64,000 nucleotides of DNA from Leptolyngbya ohadii IS1 (GCF_002215035.1 NZ_NKFP01000006.1:2571080-2635079), one strand, 5' to 3'; positions 44,629-52,455 are shown, counted from the stretch's first letter. Program-made: numbers and translations. Notes: generated by a model not told the origin, from the sequence alone.

Positions 44629-45203
44629 GGTCTACCCCCCCCGGCTGCCGTCAACTGCTGCTCAATCTCTGCGGTGTAGGCAAGCTCACGCTCAATCGCT
44701 TCAAGCACTCCAGCATCCTGAATTCGTCGCAATCCCTGATGTCCCTTGCAGGGAATGGGCTGCGCTAGCGGGCGAACGTTTTCCAGTTTCCAGGCATAGC
44801 GTCCGGGTTGCCAATCGCCTACTGCAAGCTCTAGGGGAGTCTGATCGCTGATGTAGGTGTAAAGGTTTTCTGAGATGGAACTATATTTCGAGTCCATGTA
44901 CTTGCAGTTGGTCAAGTCTGCAACTGCTACGATCGCCCCATAAACAGGCTGCGAATGGGTGTTTATGAAATAGCATTCCAGTGCTGAATCAAGCCTCGCA
45001 ATATCTTCTGCGGTTCCATTCCCCTCTCGAATGGCTTCGCAGATAGCGACAAGCTCATCTTCTTTGGCTTTACGTTGAGCTGCCTGAATCGCAATTCTGC
45101 CTCTGTAAGGCGTACCCCAGGGGCGTGTTTCGTATTGCTTTATCCCGTGGGCGATGAAGCTTGCCCAAGGTTGCCATAAGGAAAGTAGCCGTATCTCGCT
45201 CAT
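44625..45203 (-). CDS. ASCH-domain protein
   Basis: 192 residues from ATG 45203 (GTG 45206 is possible). The N-terminus LSLWQPWASFIAHGIKQYETRPW is the ASCH signature, a PUA-like RNA/nucleotide-binding beta-barrel. Other strands: GAIVAVADL and YAWKLENVRPL. ASCH proteins in mobile elements can be RNases or N4-acetylcytidine amidohydrolases; which one is unclear. Its stop overlaps the replication gene start (GTGA). Confidence 0.85.
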   Translation of the reverse strand: MSEIRLLSLWQPWASFIAHGIKQYETRPWGTPYRGRIAIQAAQRKAKEDELVAICEAIREGNGTAEDIARLDSALECYFINTHSQPVYGAIVAVADLTNCKYMDSKYSSISENLYTYISDQTPLELAVGDWQPGRYAWKLENVRPLAQPIPCKGHQGLRRIQDAGVLEAIERELAYTAEIEQQLTAAGGGRP

Positions 45204-45568
45204 CACGCCACTGCCCCCTGCTTCTTAGCTGCCACTTGCTCCAGGTAGCTCACGTATGCCTGCAATAGGGCGATCGCGGGTTCGGTATCGTCTCCGATCG
45301 CATGACATCCTCCATGCAGATCCAGCAATGTGGCGTGGTGATGCCCTTCTGGGGTAGATTCCATGCGGCTGCGGAGTTTGCGGGAGATGATCGCTTCCTG
45401 CACTAGCCTCTGGATTTTGGCTGTCTCATCCCAGCTCGGCTCCAGGTTGTTGATGGGGAGCCATCGCTCGATCGTCCGAAGATGGGTGATTTGTCCTTCG
45501 TAGGGCTTGCAACGCTCTGGCTCCAGAGCTGCCCACTGTTTGAGGAGGGGGAGTAATTTATCGTTCAT
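45203..45568 (-). CDS. Hypothetical protein (121 aa)
   Basis: Starts at ATG 45568 (ATGA overlap with the upstream gene). Helical with a His-rich patch (GHHHATLLDLHGGCHAIG). No domain recognised. Member of the same operon, feeding directly into the ASCH gene. Confidence 0.6.
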   Translation of the reverse strand: MNDKLLPLLKQWAALEPERCKPYEGQITHLRTIERWLPINNLEPSWDETAKIQRLVQEAIISRKLRSRMESTPEGHHHATLLDLHGGCHAIGDDTEPAIALLQAYVSYLEQVAAKKQGAVA

Positions 45569-46275
45569 GCTTCTGACCTTTCAATGACACGAATCCAGCC
45601 TTGTGAAAAAGCGCGAACCTTGCCCTGTTTGACTAAACTCCCCAGCACTGTTTTGGCGGCGTGGTAGCTCAGGTGCGATCGCGCTATGAACTCGCCAAGG
45701 GAGGTAGGGCGGACGATTGAGATGTAGGGCAGGTAGGAATCAGTCTGTGATTCCTTACGCTGCGGGGGAGTTTTTACCCGTCTGACCTGAGATATCCTCT
45801 GGGGGGCTTTCTTCTCTGGCTTGATGGGGGCTGCTCTAACGGGCTTGCTGCACTTCTTGTCTGCCAGAGTCTCCATCGTTGGGCGATGCTCGCGGGATGA
45901 CTTTGTTCTGGCAATCCGCTCAAGCGTTGCTGGAGGATTGGATCGGTGAATGGGGTGTTCAGATTGGACGACCTTGCACTCAGGCTGATAGACGGGCTGA
46001 AACAAGGGGCGCTTTTGCGGCTCGTAGTCTGGCGGGTAGAGCTTGTATGGCTCGGTTCGCATGGCGAATTCTCCCCGCTCTGCGCGGATCTTGCCTTCGC
46101 GATCGAGTTTGAGAATGAGTTCTGAAACGGTGAAATTGCGTCCCCGTCCGTTGTTTCGCCACGGGTTGTAACCTAAGGCAACGGCAAGCCTGTCCTGATC
46201 GATGCCGGGGCGCTGTTTGATAATGGCGATCGCCATCGATTCTTTTTCTGCGGTGGTCAAGCGTCCGGCAGTCAT
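45565..46275 (-). CDS. Winged-helix DNA-binding protein
   Basis: 236 residues. Two helix-turn-helix-like parts: N-terminal ~1-70 (AIIKQRPGIDQDRLAVALGYN.. SELILKLDREGKIRAERGEF) and C-terminal ~180-230 (SLGEFIARSHLSYHAAKTVLGSLVKQGKVRAF). A basic Arg/Lys-rich linker joins them. It may be an initiator-like or partition regulator. The ATG overlaps the preceding stop (ATGA). Confidence 0.65.
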   Translation of the reverse strand: MTAGRLTTAEKESMAIAIIKQRPGIDQDRLAVALGYNPWRNNGRGRNFTVSELILKLDREGKIRAERGEFAMRTEPYKLYPPDYEPQKRPLFQPVYQPECKVVQSEHPIHRSNPPATLERIARTKSSREHRPTMETLADKKCSKPVRAAPIKPEKKAPQRISQVRRVKTPPQRKESQTDSYLPYISIVRPTSLGEFIARSHLSYHAAKTVLGSLVKQGKVRAFSQGWIRVIERSEA

Positions 46276-46487
46276 CGCTCACCCCCACAATGCCGCTCCC
46301 ACATCACTCGGAAGCTGCTGAGATGATTGGCGGGTACTCCACGAGCGACCCAGTAGGCAACTAGCTCTTTTTCGGCGGCGGTTAGCCCGGAAAGGCTTCT
46401 GAGCCGTTGAACTCTTTGATCCGTTACCTGAATACCTCTTTCGAGAGATATATCTTTTGGGAGATGATGGGTTAAGATTCTTTGCAT
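46272..46487 (-). CDS. Small hypothetical protein (71 aa)
   Basis: Overlaps the next gene by ATGA, which supports translation, but no ribosome-binding site precedes its ATG. A C-terminal helical part (LTAAEKELVAYWVARGVPANHLSSFRV) resembles the N-terminal helices of small regulators. Start position uncertain. Confidence 0.5.
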   Translation of the reverse strand: MQRILTHHLPKDISLERGIQVTDQRVQRLRSLSGLTAAEKELVAYWVARGVPANHLSSFRVMWERHCGGER

Positions 46488-46545
46488 AGCAATTTTGACA
46501 AATTGGTTAAGTAGCCGATCGCGTCCCTGAGAAAGTCTGCGTCGG

Positions 46546-46791
46546 CTATTTTTGTGCGTTGTTGGACTGGAACCAGGGAAAGGGCATCGCTACACCTTGC
46601 CGGAGCCGATACATCAGGTGGGGGTCAAAGTAGCTCTCTACCTTGCCACTGGCTTTGAGTTCTGCCAGGGCAGGGGCGATCGTTTGGCGGTCTGTCCCCA
46701 GTTCATCCATGAGTTCGGACTGGCTGCGGTCTGCTGTGCGGAGCAGGGTGAGAATGCGGTCTGTGAGCGGTGTGAAAGATTGGGTGGTCAT
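46546..46791 (-). CDS. Small winged-helix regulator
   Basis: 81 residues from ATG 46791 (AGGGAA upstream). DRILTLLRTADRSQSELMDELGTDRQTIAPALAEL is a helix-turn-helix; KASGKVES is the wing. The frame continues upstream to 46902 without a plausible start site. It lies downstream of the RHH gene in the same direction. Confidence 0.7.
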   Translation of the reverse strand: MTTQSFTPLTDRILTLLRTADRSQSELMDELGTDRQTIAPALAELKASGKVESYFDPHLMYRLRQGVAMPFPWFQSNNAQK

Positions 46792-46822
46792 GATTTCCCT
46801 GATTGGAGCGAACGACGGGGAC

Positions 46823-47005
46823 TTAGGAGGCGATCGGGAGTTTCGATTCTGGACTGTTTTCTTCCGCTTCAAATTGAGCCAGCTTGTCTTCCAGGGCTTC
46901 AAGCACGATCGCTGTGATTGTTTTTCCTTGAACGGCAGCCGCCACTTTGAGTCGATGCTTAAATGCGCGGGTGACTTCGATTGTTAGCCACACTTTGTTT
47001 TTCAT
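46823..47005 (-). CDS. Ribbon-helix-helix protein (CopG/Arc-like)
   Basis: 60 residues. The N-terminal strand KVWLTIEV and two helices (TRAFKHRLKVAAAVQGKTI / TAIVLEALEDKLAQFE) make a typical RHH fold. Such proteins repress plasmid copy-number or partition genes. It is divergent from the XRE gene over a 150-bp region full of palindromes. Confidence 0.8.
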   Translation of the reverse strand: MKNKVWLTIEVTRAFKHRLKVAAAVQGKTITAIVLEALEDKLAQFEAEENSPESKLPIAS

Positions 47006-47019
47006 GTGTTTAGCCGTAT

Positions 47020-47138
47020 TTACCAGGGTTGGTAATCTAATGATTGATCATAATCATCAGAATGACAAGTAGCTAATCATCATTTTTTAGCGTTACACCT
47101 GGCAATAATTTTGATTAGATCTTGATTAAGTCTTGATA
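47020..47138. promoter_or_regulatory. Divergent regulatory region: two palindromes and three 11-bp iterons
   Basis: TTACCAGGGTTGGTAA (47020-47035) is an inverted repeat just upstream of the RHH gene, and ATGATTGATCATAATCAT (47040-47057) is a second one. On the XRE side, TTGATTA/TTGATTA/TTGATA stand at 47111, 47122 and 47133, an exact 11-bp period. The layout resembles a two-repressor switch or an origin with iterons. Confidence 0.65.
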
Positions 47139-47156
47139 GGTGCTGGGTTTCGTGCC

Positions 47157-47513
47157 GTGGATTCAATTCAGCAAAAGAAGGATAGGCTTTCAGAATTGCT
47201 GCATAAGGTAAAGCAGCAGGCTAATCTGAGCGGTCGGCAGCTTGCAAAAAGGCTGGGAGTCAGCCAAACCTCAGCACAAAGTTATCTGGATGCGATTGTG
47301 TATCCAGGTGCGGAGGTGAGGGCGCAGATTGCAAGGGCGATCGGCATGACTCCGGTTGAGCTGGAAGCCTACCTGGACGACGTGCCCGTTGCACCTCTGC
47401 AACCCTTAGAGCAAATTAAGCAAGATCTGAGGGCGATGAATCGCTCGGACTTTCAGGAAGTGGCGGAGGTAATGTTTGAGCGGATTCTAAATGAGATGAA
47501 GTGCAAGCCCTGA
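47157..47513 (+). CDS. XRE-family HTH regulator
   Basis: GTG 47157 is chosen because the iterons end just upstream (47138); an in-frame TTG at 47133 would lie inside the last iteron. 118 residues. HTH: LSGRQLAKRLGVSQTSAQSYLDAI. A C-terminal helical part (PLEQIKQDLRAMNRSDFQEVAEVMFERIL) probably mediates dimerisation. It is divergent from the RHH gene, as a repressor pair would be. Its 3' end overlaps the next minus-strand gene by ~98 bases. Confidence 0.8.
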   Translation: MDSIQQKKDRLSELLHKVKQQANLSGRQLAKRLGVSQTSAQSYLDAIVYPGAEVRAQIARAIGMTPVELEAYLDDVPVAPLQPLEQIKQDLRAMNRSDFQEVAEVMFERILNEMKCKP

Positions 47514-47778
47514 CCAGCGCCCCAGTCAGGCGATCGATCTGCTGATGCTGTTCCTGGGTGATTTGCCCGGACTCTAGCAATTCATCAATTAAGGTTGCCA
47601 GCTTGCAGCGAATCAGCATTCTATCGATAAATGCTTTCGCTTCGGCAAATGCTATTTTGAGCGACTCGCACTCACGCTCAACAGTGAGCGGTTCCCCAGC
47701 GGGTGGGCAGCAGATGAAAGTATGGCGAGGCGTGATGAGAATTTGCCAGCCTCGATATTCGTATCTGTGTAGACTCAT
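47416..47778 (-). CDS. Hypothetical protein (120 aa)
   Basis: ATG 47778. A compact N-terminal domain (YEYRGWQILITPRHTFICCPPAGEP) followed by helices (AEAKAFIDRMLI, LATLIDELLESGQITQEQHQQID) and a Pro/Ser-rich tail. The tail is antisense to the end of the XRE gene, so its last ~33 residues are doubtful. No family recognised. Confidence 0.55.
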   Translation of the reverse strand: MSLHRYEYRGWQILITPRHTFICCPPAGEPLTVERECESLKIAFAEAKAFIDRMLIRCKLATLIDELLESGQITQEQHQQIDRLTGALVRACTSSHLESAQTLPPPLPESPSDSSPSDLA

Positions 47779-47920
47779 GCACTGAGCATCCCTGAACGAA
47801 CGGATGCTTGTACTGCTAGGGTATCGCAGTGTGTTTCCGTTGTGACACAGATGCCCCGCGTCATTGGAATTTCGATCGCCTTCCCATAGAAGGGCACAAT
47901 GGGAAAGGAACGACGCTAAG

Positions 47921-47962
47921 AAAAGACCCCGATTACCTGCAAGAGGCGATCGGGGTTTTGTT
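47921..47962 (-). terminator. Rho-independent terminator (8-bp stem)
   Basis: ACCCCGAT (47926-47933) pairs with ATCGGGGT (47949-47956). Read on the minus strand it ends in TCTTTTCTT, so it terminates the DUF4352 lipoprotein transcript. On the plus strand TTTTG follows, so it may work both ways. Confidence 0.75.
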
Positions 47963-47989
47963 TGGGTGGGTGTCAGTCGAAACTTGAGT

Positions 47990-48544
47990 CTAGATCTTAA
48001 ACTGCTTTCCTCCGGCATCCAGTGTTAGCCCTTCTGCATCTGGGCTGACCCGAAATACCTTAGCGGTTTTGGCAGTGCCACCGGGAAAAACCTGGCTGGC
48101 GGGGTCTTCCAGATTCTTTTCGCCCATCCATGTGTTGATGGTTACGATTTCCTCAAAGTCTGCAATTTCTTCGTACTTGCGTCCCTGGCTGTCTACGAGC
48201 TGGAACTTTGTCCAGAACATATTGCCAGACTCGTTACCCGTGTTCTTGAGGGTCATGTAGACCACGACCAGCTTCCCACCTTTAGAGGCGACAGGCTTCA
48301 TAAACTGGTTGCTGGATGCAATTTGCTGAACGGTTTCGCTTTCGTTGACCTGAACCTGGCGATCGTTGCGAACATCAACCCACTGACCTTTTTGTGCGGC
48401 TCCTGACTCTGCGGGTTTGGCTTCTGCCTTTTGGGTGGTGGGAGCGGAGTTGGAAGCGGTCTGTGTCGAGTTGTTGCCACCAATGGCAGCGGTGCAGGCA
48501 GCAAACAGCGACAGGATGCCGAGAGCGATAAGAATTTTCTTCAT
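47990..48544 (-). CDS. DUF4352-type secreted lipoprotein
   Basis: ATG 48544. 184 residues. Signal peptide with lipobox LFAAC (Cys18) after KKILIALGILSL, then a Ser/Thr/Ala-rich linker, then an immunoglobulin-like DUF4352 domain (GGKLVVVYMTLKNTGNE, WTKFQLVDSQGRKYEE, VFRVSPDAEGLTL). Surface-exposed lipoproteins on mobile elements may block or promote contact with other cells; not shown here. Confidence 0.85.
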   Translation of the reverse strand: MKKILIALGILSLFAACTAAIGGNNSTQTASNSAPTTQKAEAKPAESGAAQKGQWVDVRNDRQVQVNESETVQQIASSNQFMKPVASKGGKLVVVYMTLKNTGNESGNMFWTKFQLVDSQGRKYEEIADFEEIVTINTWMGEKNLEDPASQVFPGGTAKTAKVFRVSPDAEGLTLDAGGKQFKI

Positions 48545-48615
48545 TTTGGCTTTGGAACTAAACGCTTCCCTCAAAATGCCCCGCTACGGAGCAGGGCTAA
48601 CGGGCATCGGCGGGT

Positions 48616-49116
48616 CTATGCGGTCTTCTGGGCTGTCATCGCCGCCAATACTGCCTGCCGCTCACTTTCCCGTAGTCTGCGGCTGTAGCTCCATTTGCCG
48701 ACTTTCAGCCCCGATAGCAGGCTGCGATTGGCTTTTGCCCACTTCACCAGCTCGGCATCTGTGGGAGCAGCGGGGCGACGGCAAAAAGGGACGATCGAAT
48801 GCTCTGCCCGTGGCTTGGCAGCAGGCAGGGCAGGAATTTCGGGCTGAGTATCGACGACAGCCTCACAGCTCTCTACAAACTCATCCAGCGAAGCTTTGGA
48901 CGCTTTGGCAATCATCCACAGGATAACGGCAACATCAGCGATGATTTGAGCGGCGATCGCATACCGCTTGCAGGCAGCAGGGGAAGATAGCAGGCTGTAA
49001 ACCTGGGTAGCGAAGCGGGCAACCTTGCGGGCATCTTTGCGACCCTGACGATCCAGGATGCAGAGCGTAGACCATGCAGACTGAGCGACGGTAGCGAGAA
49101 CTTGAGCGTATTGCAT
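48616..49116 (-). CDS. Hypothetical protein with one hydrophobic segment
   Basis: 166 residues. Residues ~52-72 (RYAIAAQIIADVAVILWMIAK) are hydrophobic, the rest helical and basic, with LRESERQAVLAAM at the end. No family recognised. Its promoter region contains the TCCCGGTAGTACCGGGA palindrome at 49205-49221. Confidence 0.6.
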   Translation of the reverse strand: MQYAQVLATVAQSAWSTLCILDRQGRKDARKVARFATQVYSLLSSPAACKRYAIAAQIIADVAVILWMIAKASKASLDEFVESCEAVVDTQPEIPALPAAKPRAEHSIVPFCRRPAAPTDAELVKWAKANRSLLSGLKVGKWSYSRRLRESERQAVLAAMTAQKTA

Positions 49117-49204
49117 TGGTGAATTCCTTTAGGGTGAATGCCCCGTGTGGCGGTTGGGGCATGGACATCTGGGCGTTGAAGCGGTGCCCATGAACAGAAC
49201 TATA

Positions 49205-49221
49205 TCCCGGTAGTACCGGGA
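49205..49221. promoter_or_regulatory. TCCCGGTAGTACCGGGA operator-like palindrome
   Basis: A perfect 17-bp palindrome in the 157-bp gap between two divergent genes (start at 49116 minus, start at 49274 plus). Its 7-bp arms are identical to those inside the replication gene at 44062. The flanking RHH-like protein could be its ligand. Confidence 0.6.
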
Positions 49222-49273
49222 ACGTCAAGCCATAATTCTGCTATTTTGGAAGAATCGATTTGAGAGATTGCAA

Positions 49274-49606
49274 ATGCAGCGTGGGCAGAATCCAGAGTTT
49301 TTAGAGCAGGTGTTTCCGACAGCCGCCGATGTGGAGGGGGAGCTGGCAAAGAAGCCATTGAGCGTGAAGTTTCCGGTGGAAGTCGATCGTCAGATCCGGG
49401 AAATACCGGGATACTCTGCCAAAGTTCGACAGTGGGTGATGGAAGGAATGCAGCGGGAGGGTCAGCCACCAGCTTCAGCTCCAGCCGTCGATTTAAAAGC
49501 GACGATCGTCCAAGTCCTCCCCACCATTCCCATCAAGGAACGCACCCAGGCGGCGAAGCATTTCAAAAAGCTGCTGAAAGCGGTGCAGCAGGGTCAGTCG
49601 TCCTGA
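49274..49606 (+). CDS. Ribbon-helix-helix-like small regulator
   Basis: 110 residues from ATG 49274 (TTG 49268 in frame). Residues ~27-58 read KPLSVKFPVEVDRQIREI and SAKVRQWVMEGM, an RHH-like strand plus two helices. The C-terminus is helical and basic (ERTQAAKHFKKLLKAVQQG). No ribosome-binding site is evident. It adjoins the 49205 palindrome, which suggests autoregulation. Confidence 0.6.
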   Translation: MQRGQNPEFLEQVFPTAADVEGELAKKPLSVKFPVEVDRQIREIPGYSAKVRQWVMEGMQREGQPPASAPAVDLKATIVQVLPTIPIKERTQAAKHFKKLLKAVQQGQSS

Positions 49607-49737
49607 GAAACGGACGGGGAATTTCAGGGTATAAAACCGCAGACCCCTTGTGAAATAAGGCTCCTGTTGATTGCACACCTTTTTTGTTGTCGATTTTGCG
49701 AGCGTATGAGAATCCTTAAACCCCATAGGAGGGGCAA

Positions 49738-49875
49738 ATGAAAATTTGTATTCTGCTCGCTCTCCTGACCGTTCTCCTGACTCGCTATCGCGGTTCAAGG
49801 AGGTTCGTTCGGTTGATGCTGCCCACCCTACAGTTTGTCGAAGCGCTAGTGGTCATCACTCATGCTCTGAATTAG
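49738..49875 (+). CDS. Small membrane peptide (45 aa)
   Basis: ATG 49738 follows ATAGGAGGGGCAA, the best ribosome-binding site in this region. The peptide has a hydrophobic N-terminus (ICILLALLTVLL), a basic centre (RYRGSRRFVR) and a second hydrophobic stretch (ALVVITHAL). Small toxins or phage/plasmid membrane peptides look like this. No family recognised. Confidence 0.55.
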   Translation: MKICILLALLTVLLTRYRGSRRFVRLMLPTLQFVEALVVITHALN

Positions 49876-49876
49876 G

Positions 49877-50025
49877 CGAAAGCTCCAGGTTCTTTGCCTG
49901 GAGCTACTAATTGCAGACTGCTGTAGGAACAATGGCTGCGTACACGAGATGTGTGCGGAAGCGAAGGTCAAGGAACACCTAAACAGAGAGATGCGGCTCA
50001 GGACTCCTCACCTGGGTCGCTTTTT
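49877..50025 (+). ncRNA. Candidate structured non-coding RNA
   Basis: Between two small genes lie three hairpins: AGCTCCAGG..CCTGGAGCT (49882-49906), a 7-bp stem near 49938-49956 (GCGTACA..TGTGTGC), and the terminator at 49993. About 150 nt in all with no open frame. It may be an independent RNA or the 3' part of the small-peptide transcript. It fits no Rfam class I recognise. Confidence 0.35.
49993..50025 (+). terminator. Rho-independent terminator (10-bp stem)
   Basis: GCGGCTCAGG (49993-50002) pairs fully with CCTGGGTCGC (50011-50020), counting two G-U pairs, and is followed by TTTTT. Confidence 0.75.
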
Positions 50026-50070
50026 GCTGTTCTGGGCACTCTGAGCCGATAGCGTTTCCAGGGTTCATCC

Positions 50071-50229
50071 ATGAAATTCAAACTCACGAATAAGGCGATC
50101 GCCATGCTCATCGTCGGTCAGTTGCTCATCGATGTCGCGTTTGCCATCACGCTGATTGGCATGGCTCACACGGATAGCAGGCTGATTGGGTTGTTGGATA
50201 TGTTGATGGGCAAGGCTACGGGATTTTGA
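50071..50229 (+). CDS. Small two-segment membrane protein (52 aa)
   Basis: ATG 50071. The product (MKFKLTNKAIAMLIVGQ..) has one strong hydrophobic helix (AIAMLIVGQLLIDVAFAITLIG) and a second at the C-terminus. A weak CCAGGG precedes the start. Its last 14 bases overlap the end of the convergent transglycosylase-protease gene. Coding status moderate. Confidence 0.45.
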   Translation: MKFKLTNKAIAMLIVGQLLIDVAFAITLIGMAHTDSRLIGLLDMLMGKATGF

Positions 50230-51451
50230 ATTCTCGTCTGAAGACTTCGATCGGAATGCTCACGCCTTCACCCGTGCTTTCCTGAATTGCCCGATTCACG
50301 CCGATGACTTCCCCTCTCGCGTTCAGGAGTGGTCCGCCACTGTTGCCGGGATGCAAGAAACCGCTAGGAGTGCGGATACAGCGATTATCTAAGGCTTTCA
50401 ATCCGCAAAGGCTGTCAGTGCCGAGAACCTGCGCTTCGGTGTGCTTCCAAGTTGCTCCCATCGGGTGTCCAACTGCTTTCACCGTATCTCCGGGCTGTAC
50501 ATTGGCTGATTCTGCGAGCGGTGCGGTAGGCAGGTTCGCGGCTCCATCCAATTGCACCAGTGCTAGGTCTAAGGTGACATCGCTGGCGATCGTGCGTCCG
50601 GTGAACTGCTGACCGTCCTTCAATTTCACATACAGCAACCCGGCTGCTACAACGTGGTGATTAGTGAGAATCAGCCCATCCTGCCTGATGATGATGCCGG
50701 ACGCGGGCGCGGGTCCAGAATCAGTGTTAATCCACACCTCGACGGTAAAGCGATCGGGGTCAGCGCTGCTTGCCGCCTGGGGAGACGCTGCCGGCTTAGC
50801 GTTGTTTCCTGTTCCGTTGCTAAGTGCTGGGGGCTGCTGCTGAACTGCTTCCTTCCAGCGTTCCAGCACTTTCAGTGAGTAGTCCTTAACTGACGGGTAG
50901 CTGTTTCCATTCCAGCTTTGAGGCGTTGGATCGTCGTAGAGATCAGCCTGACCGCTGTACCACATCGCTGCGACCTTCCTCACCCGCGTTTCGTCATCGC
51001 CCGCGACCTGTCCCCAGTATTCGGACAACTTACAGTCAATCACCTGAATTTGCAGGTCAGCATTTGCCTTGAATTCATCCTGGGTGAGCGATCGACCTAA
51101 GCACTGCTGCGACCATGCTTCAATGTTTTTCGGCATCACCTGACCTAGCCCGGTGGCTCCACTGCCAGAGTGGTTCACCGCGTCCGATCGCCCTCCTGAC
51201 TCCTGACCGATGATTGCCTGACGCAGGGCAGTAATCGCCGTGGGGGTGTCGGTTTGCGTGTCTGCTGCACTCTGTTGAGTCACTGAACCGATCGCCACAT
51301 CTGGCGCGAAAGGAAGGGCATTGTAGGCAGACTTCAAGCCCCCTATCACCCATTCCGGCGCGGCAACCATCACCAAAATTCCGATCGTCAGTCCCCCGAC
51401 CTGGACATACCAATCTAGGGGAGCTGCATTCGTTGCTACTTGCCTGGACAT
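50216..51451 (-). CDS. Lytic transglycosylase fused to a trypsin-like serine protease
   Basis: ATG 51451 after GGGGGCAGG. 411 residues. TM helix ~18-37. Residues ~72-200 are a soluble-lytic-transglycosylase domain: IIGQESGGRSD with catalytic Glu84 and GATGLGQVMP. A Pro/Ala/Gln linker (~203-230) leads to an HtrA/trypsin-like domain with His265 or His266 (ILTNHHVV), Asp295 (VTLDLAL) and Ser371 (PGNSGGP). Lytic transglycosylases of VirB1 type open the wall for secretion machines; a protease in the same chain could clip wall or pilus proteins. The fusion is unusual. It is the last gene of the 57653-50216 unit and overlaps the M23 gene by 16 bases. Confidence 0.88.
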   Translation of the reverse strand: MSRQVATNAAPLDWYVQVGGLTIGILVMVAAPEWVIGGLKSAYNALPFAPDVAIGSVTQQSAADTQTDTPTAITALRQAIIGQESGGRSDAVNHSGSGATGLGQVMPKNIEAWSQQCLGRSLTQDEFKANADLQIQVIDCKLSEYWGQVAGDDETRVRKVAAMWYSGQADLYDDPTPQSWNGNSYPSVKDYSLKVLERWKEAVQQQPPALSNGTGNNAKPAASPQAASSADPDRFTVEVWINTDSGPAPASGIIIRQDGLILTNHHVVAAGLLYVKLKDGQQFTGRTIASDVTLDLALVQLDGAANLPTAPLAESANVQPGDTVKAVGHPMGATWKHTEAQVLGTDSLCGLKALDNRCIRTPSGFLHPGNSGGPLLNARGEVIGVNRAIQESTGEGVSIPIEVFRREFKIP

Positions 51452-52272
51452 CCTGCCCCCCAATACTTGTCTACAAATGGTTCAGGGTCTACTGGCTGAT
51501 CGTTCAGATAGACCTCGAAATGCAAATGCGGTCCCGTACTCATACCCGTGCTGCCTTCTTTGCCGATAACCTGACCAGGGCTGACCAGATCACCCACACG
51601 CACCATCACTTCGGAGAGATGCCCGTAGCGGGTAGCAAGCTTGCTACCGTTGACGGCTCCGTGGTCAATCTCAATCGCGTTTCCCAGTCCTCCGGCATCG
51701 CCTGCCAGTGTCACTCGACCAGCAGCAGCGGCAACGATCGGGCTACCCATGCCAGCACCGTAATCAATGCCATAGTGCATCTTGTATTCGCCAGTCTTCG
51801 GATGAACGCGCATCCCAAACGGGCTAGTCTTCTCACCCAGCGAGGGTTTCATCATACGAATGCAGGTTTGATTCTCTAGAACCCCATACCCATTCACAAA
51901 ACGCTGACCCACGCTCGGTTTTTCATCTGTGCCTGTCACTGCTTCGGCTGTTGCCTGCCCTGCTTTGATGCCAGAGACGACGATCGGCTGAATAATCTGA
52001 ATCCAGGCAACGCAACCGAACAAAATCCAGAGGCAGGTTAGAACGGCGCGGCGATCGACGGTTGCCTTCTGCTGTGCTGATAAATTGCTGATGCCGTCTT
52101 GAAGTGCGTTAACCTGCTGCTGCAACTGGGCGATCGGTTCAATCGTGCGGGCGATCGCCTGTTCAATTTCCTGGTTTTGCTGGTCTGCCCAATCTTGTAG
52201 CGGTGTGGGCATCGGTTCAGCGACCTGACTCCAATCAAAATCGAAGTCCTCTTTAGGAGCAGTTTTCTGCAT
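51436..52272 (-). CDS. Membrane-anchored M23 metallopeptidase
   Basis: 278 residues. The N-terminal ~75 residues are cytoplasmic with a coiled-coil (IAQLQQQVNALQDGISNL); TM helix ~77-100; a periplasmic M23 domain (~145-270) with zinc ligands His166 and Asp170 (HYGIDYG) and His251 (GPHLHFEV). M23 enzymes cut peptidoglycan cross-bridges. Together with the downstream transglycosylase, both the glycan and the peptide bonds of the wall can be cut, as expected for building an envelope channel. Confidence 0.9.
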   Translation of the reverse strand: MQKTAPKEDFDFDWSQVAEPMPTPLQDWADQQNQEIEQAIARTIEPIAQLQQQVNALQDGISNLSAQQKATVDRRAVLTCLWILFGCVAWIQIIQPIVVSGIKAGQATAEAVTGTDEKPSVGQRFVNGYGVLENQTCIRMMKPSLGEKTSPFGMRVHPKTGEYKMHYGIDYGAGMGSPIVAAAAGRVTLAGDAGGLGNAIEIDHGAVNGSKLATRYGHLSEVMVRVGDLVSPGQVIGKEGSTGMSTGPHLHFEVYLNDQPVDPEPFVDKYWGAGCPGK

Positions 52273-52320
52273 AGCTCAATTCCTGAAATGAGAGGGGCGA
52301 TCGCCCCTCTGGTTTTGCAT

Positions 52321-52455
52321 CTATTGCGGTCTGCAAACGATGTCCCCTGATTCGTAGCGGCAAAGGTAGGGGCGGCGCGAACTGGCGTAATCCTCAATCA
52401 AAACTCCGCAGCACATCCCAACGATGAAGACCAAAAGGAGCGAAACGGCTTTCAT
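52321..52455 (-). CDS. Small signal-peptide/membrane protein (44 aa)
   Basis: ATG 52455 overlaps the preceding stop as ATGA, so it is probably coupled. The peptide begins MKAVSLLLVFIVGMCCG, a hydrophobic N-terminus that may be a lipoprotein or membrane anchor, followed by ~25 polar residues with two Cys. No family recognised; the coupling and the hydrophobic start are the evidence. Confidence 0.55.
   Translation of the reverse strand: MKAVSLLLVFIVGMCCGVLIEDYASSRRPYLCRYESGDIVCRPQ

Noticed and set aside
50071-50229. Group I/II intron around the stems at 49877-50025
   Set aside because: No conserved intron core or flanking split gene; the stems end with a plain terminator.
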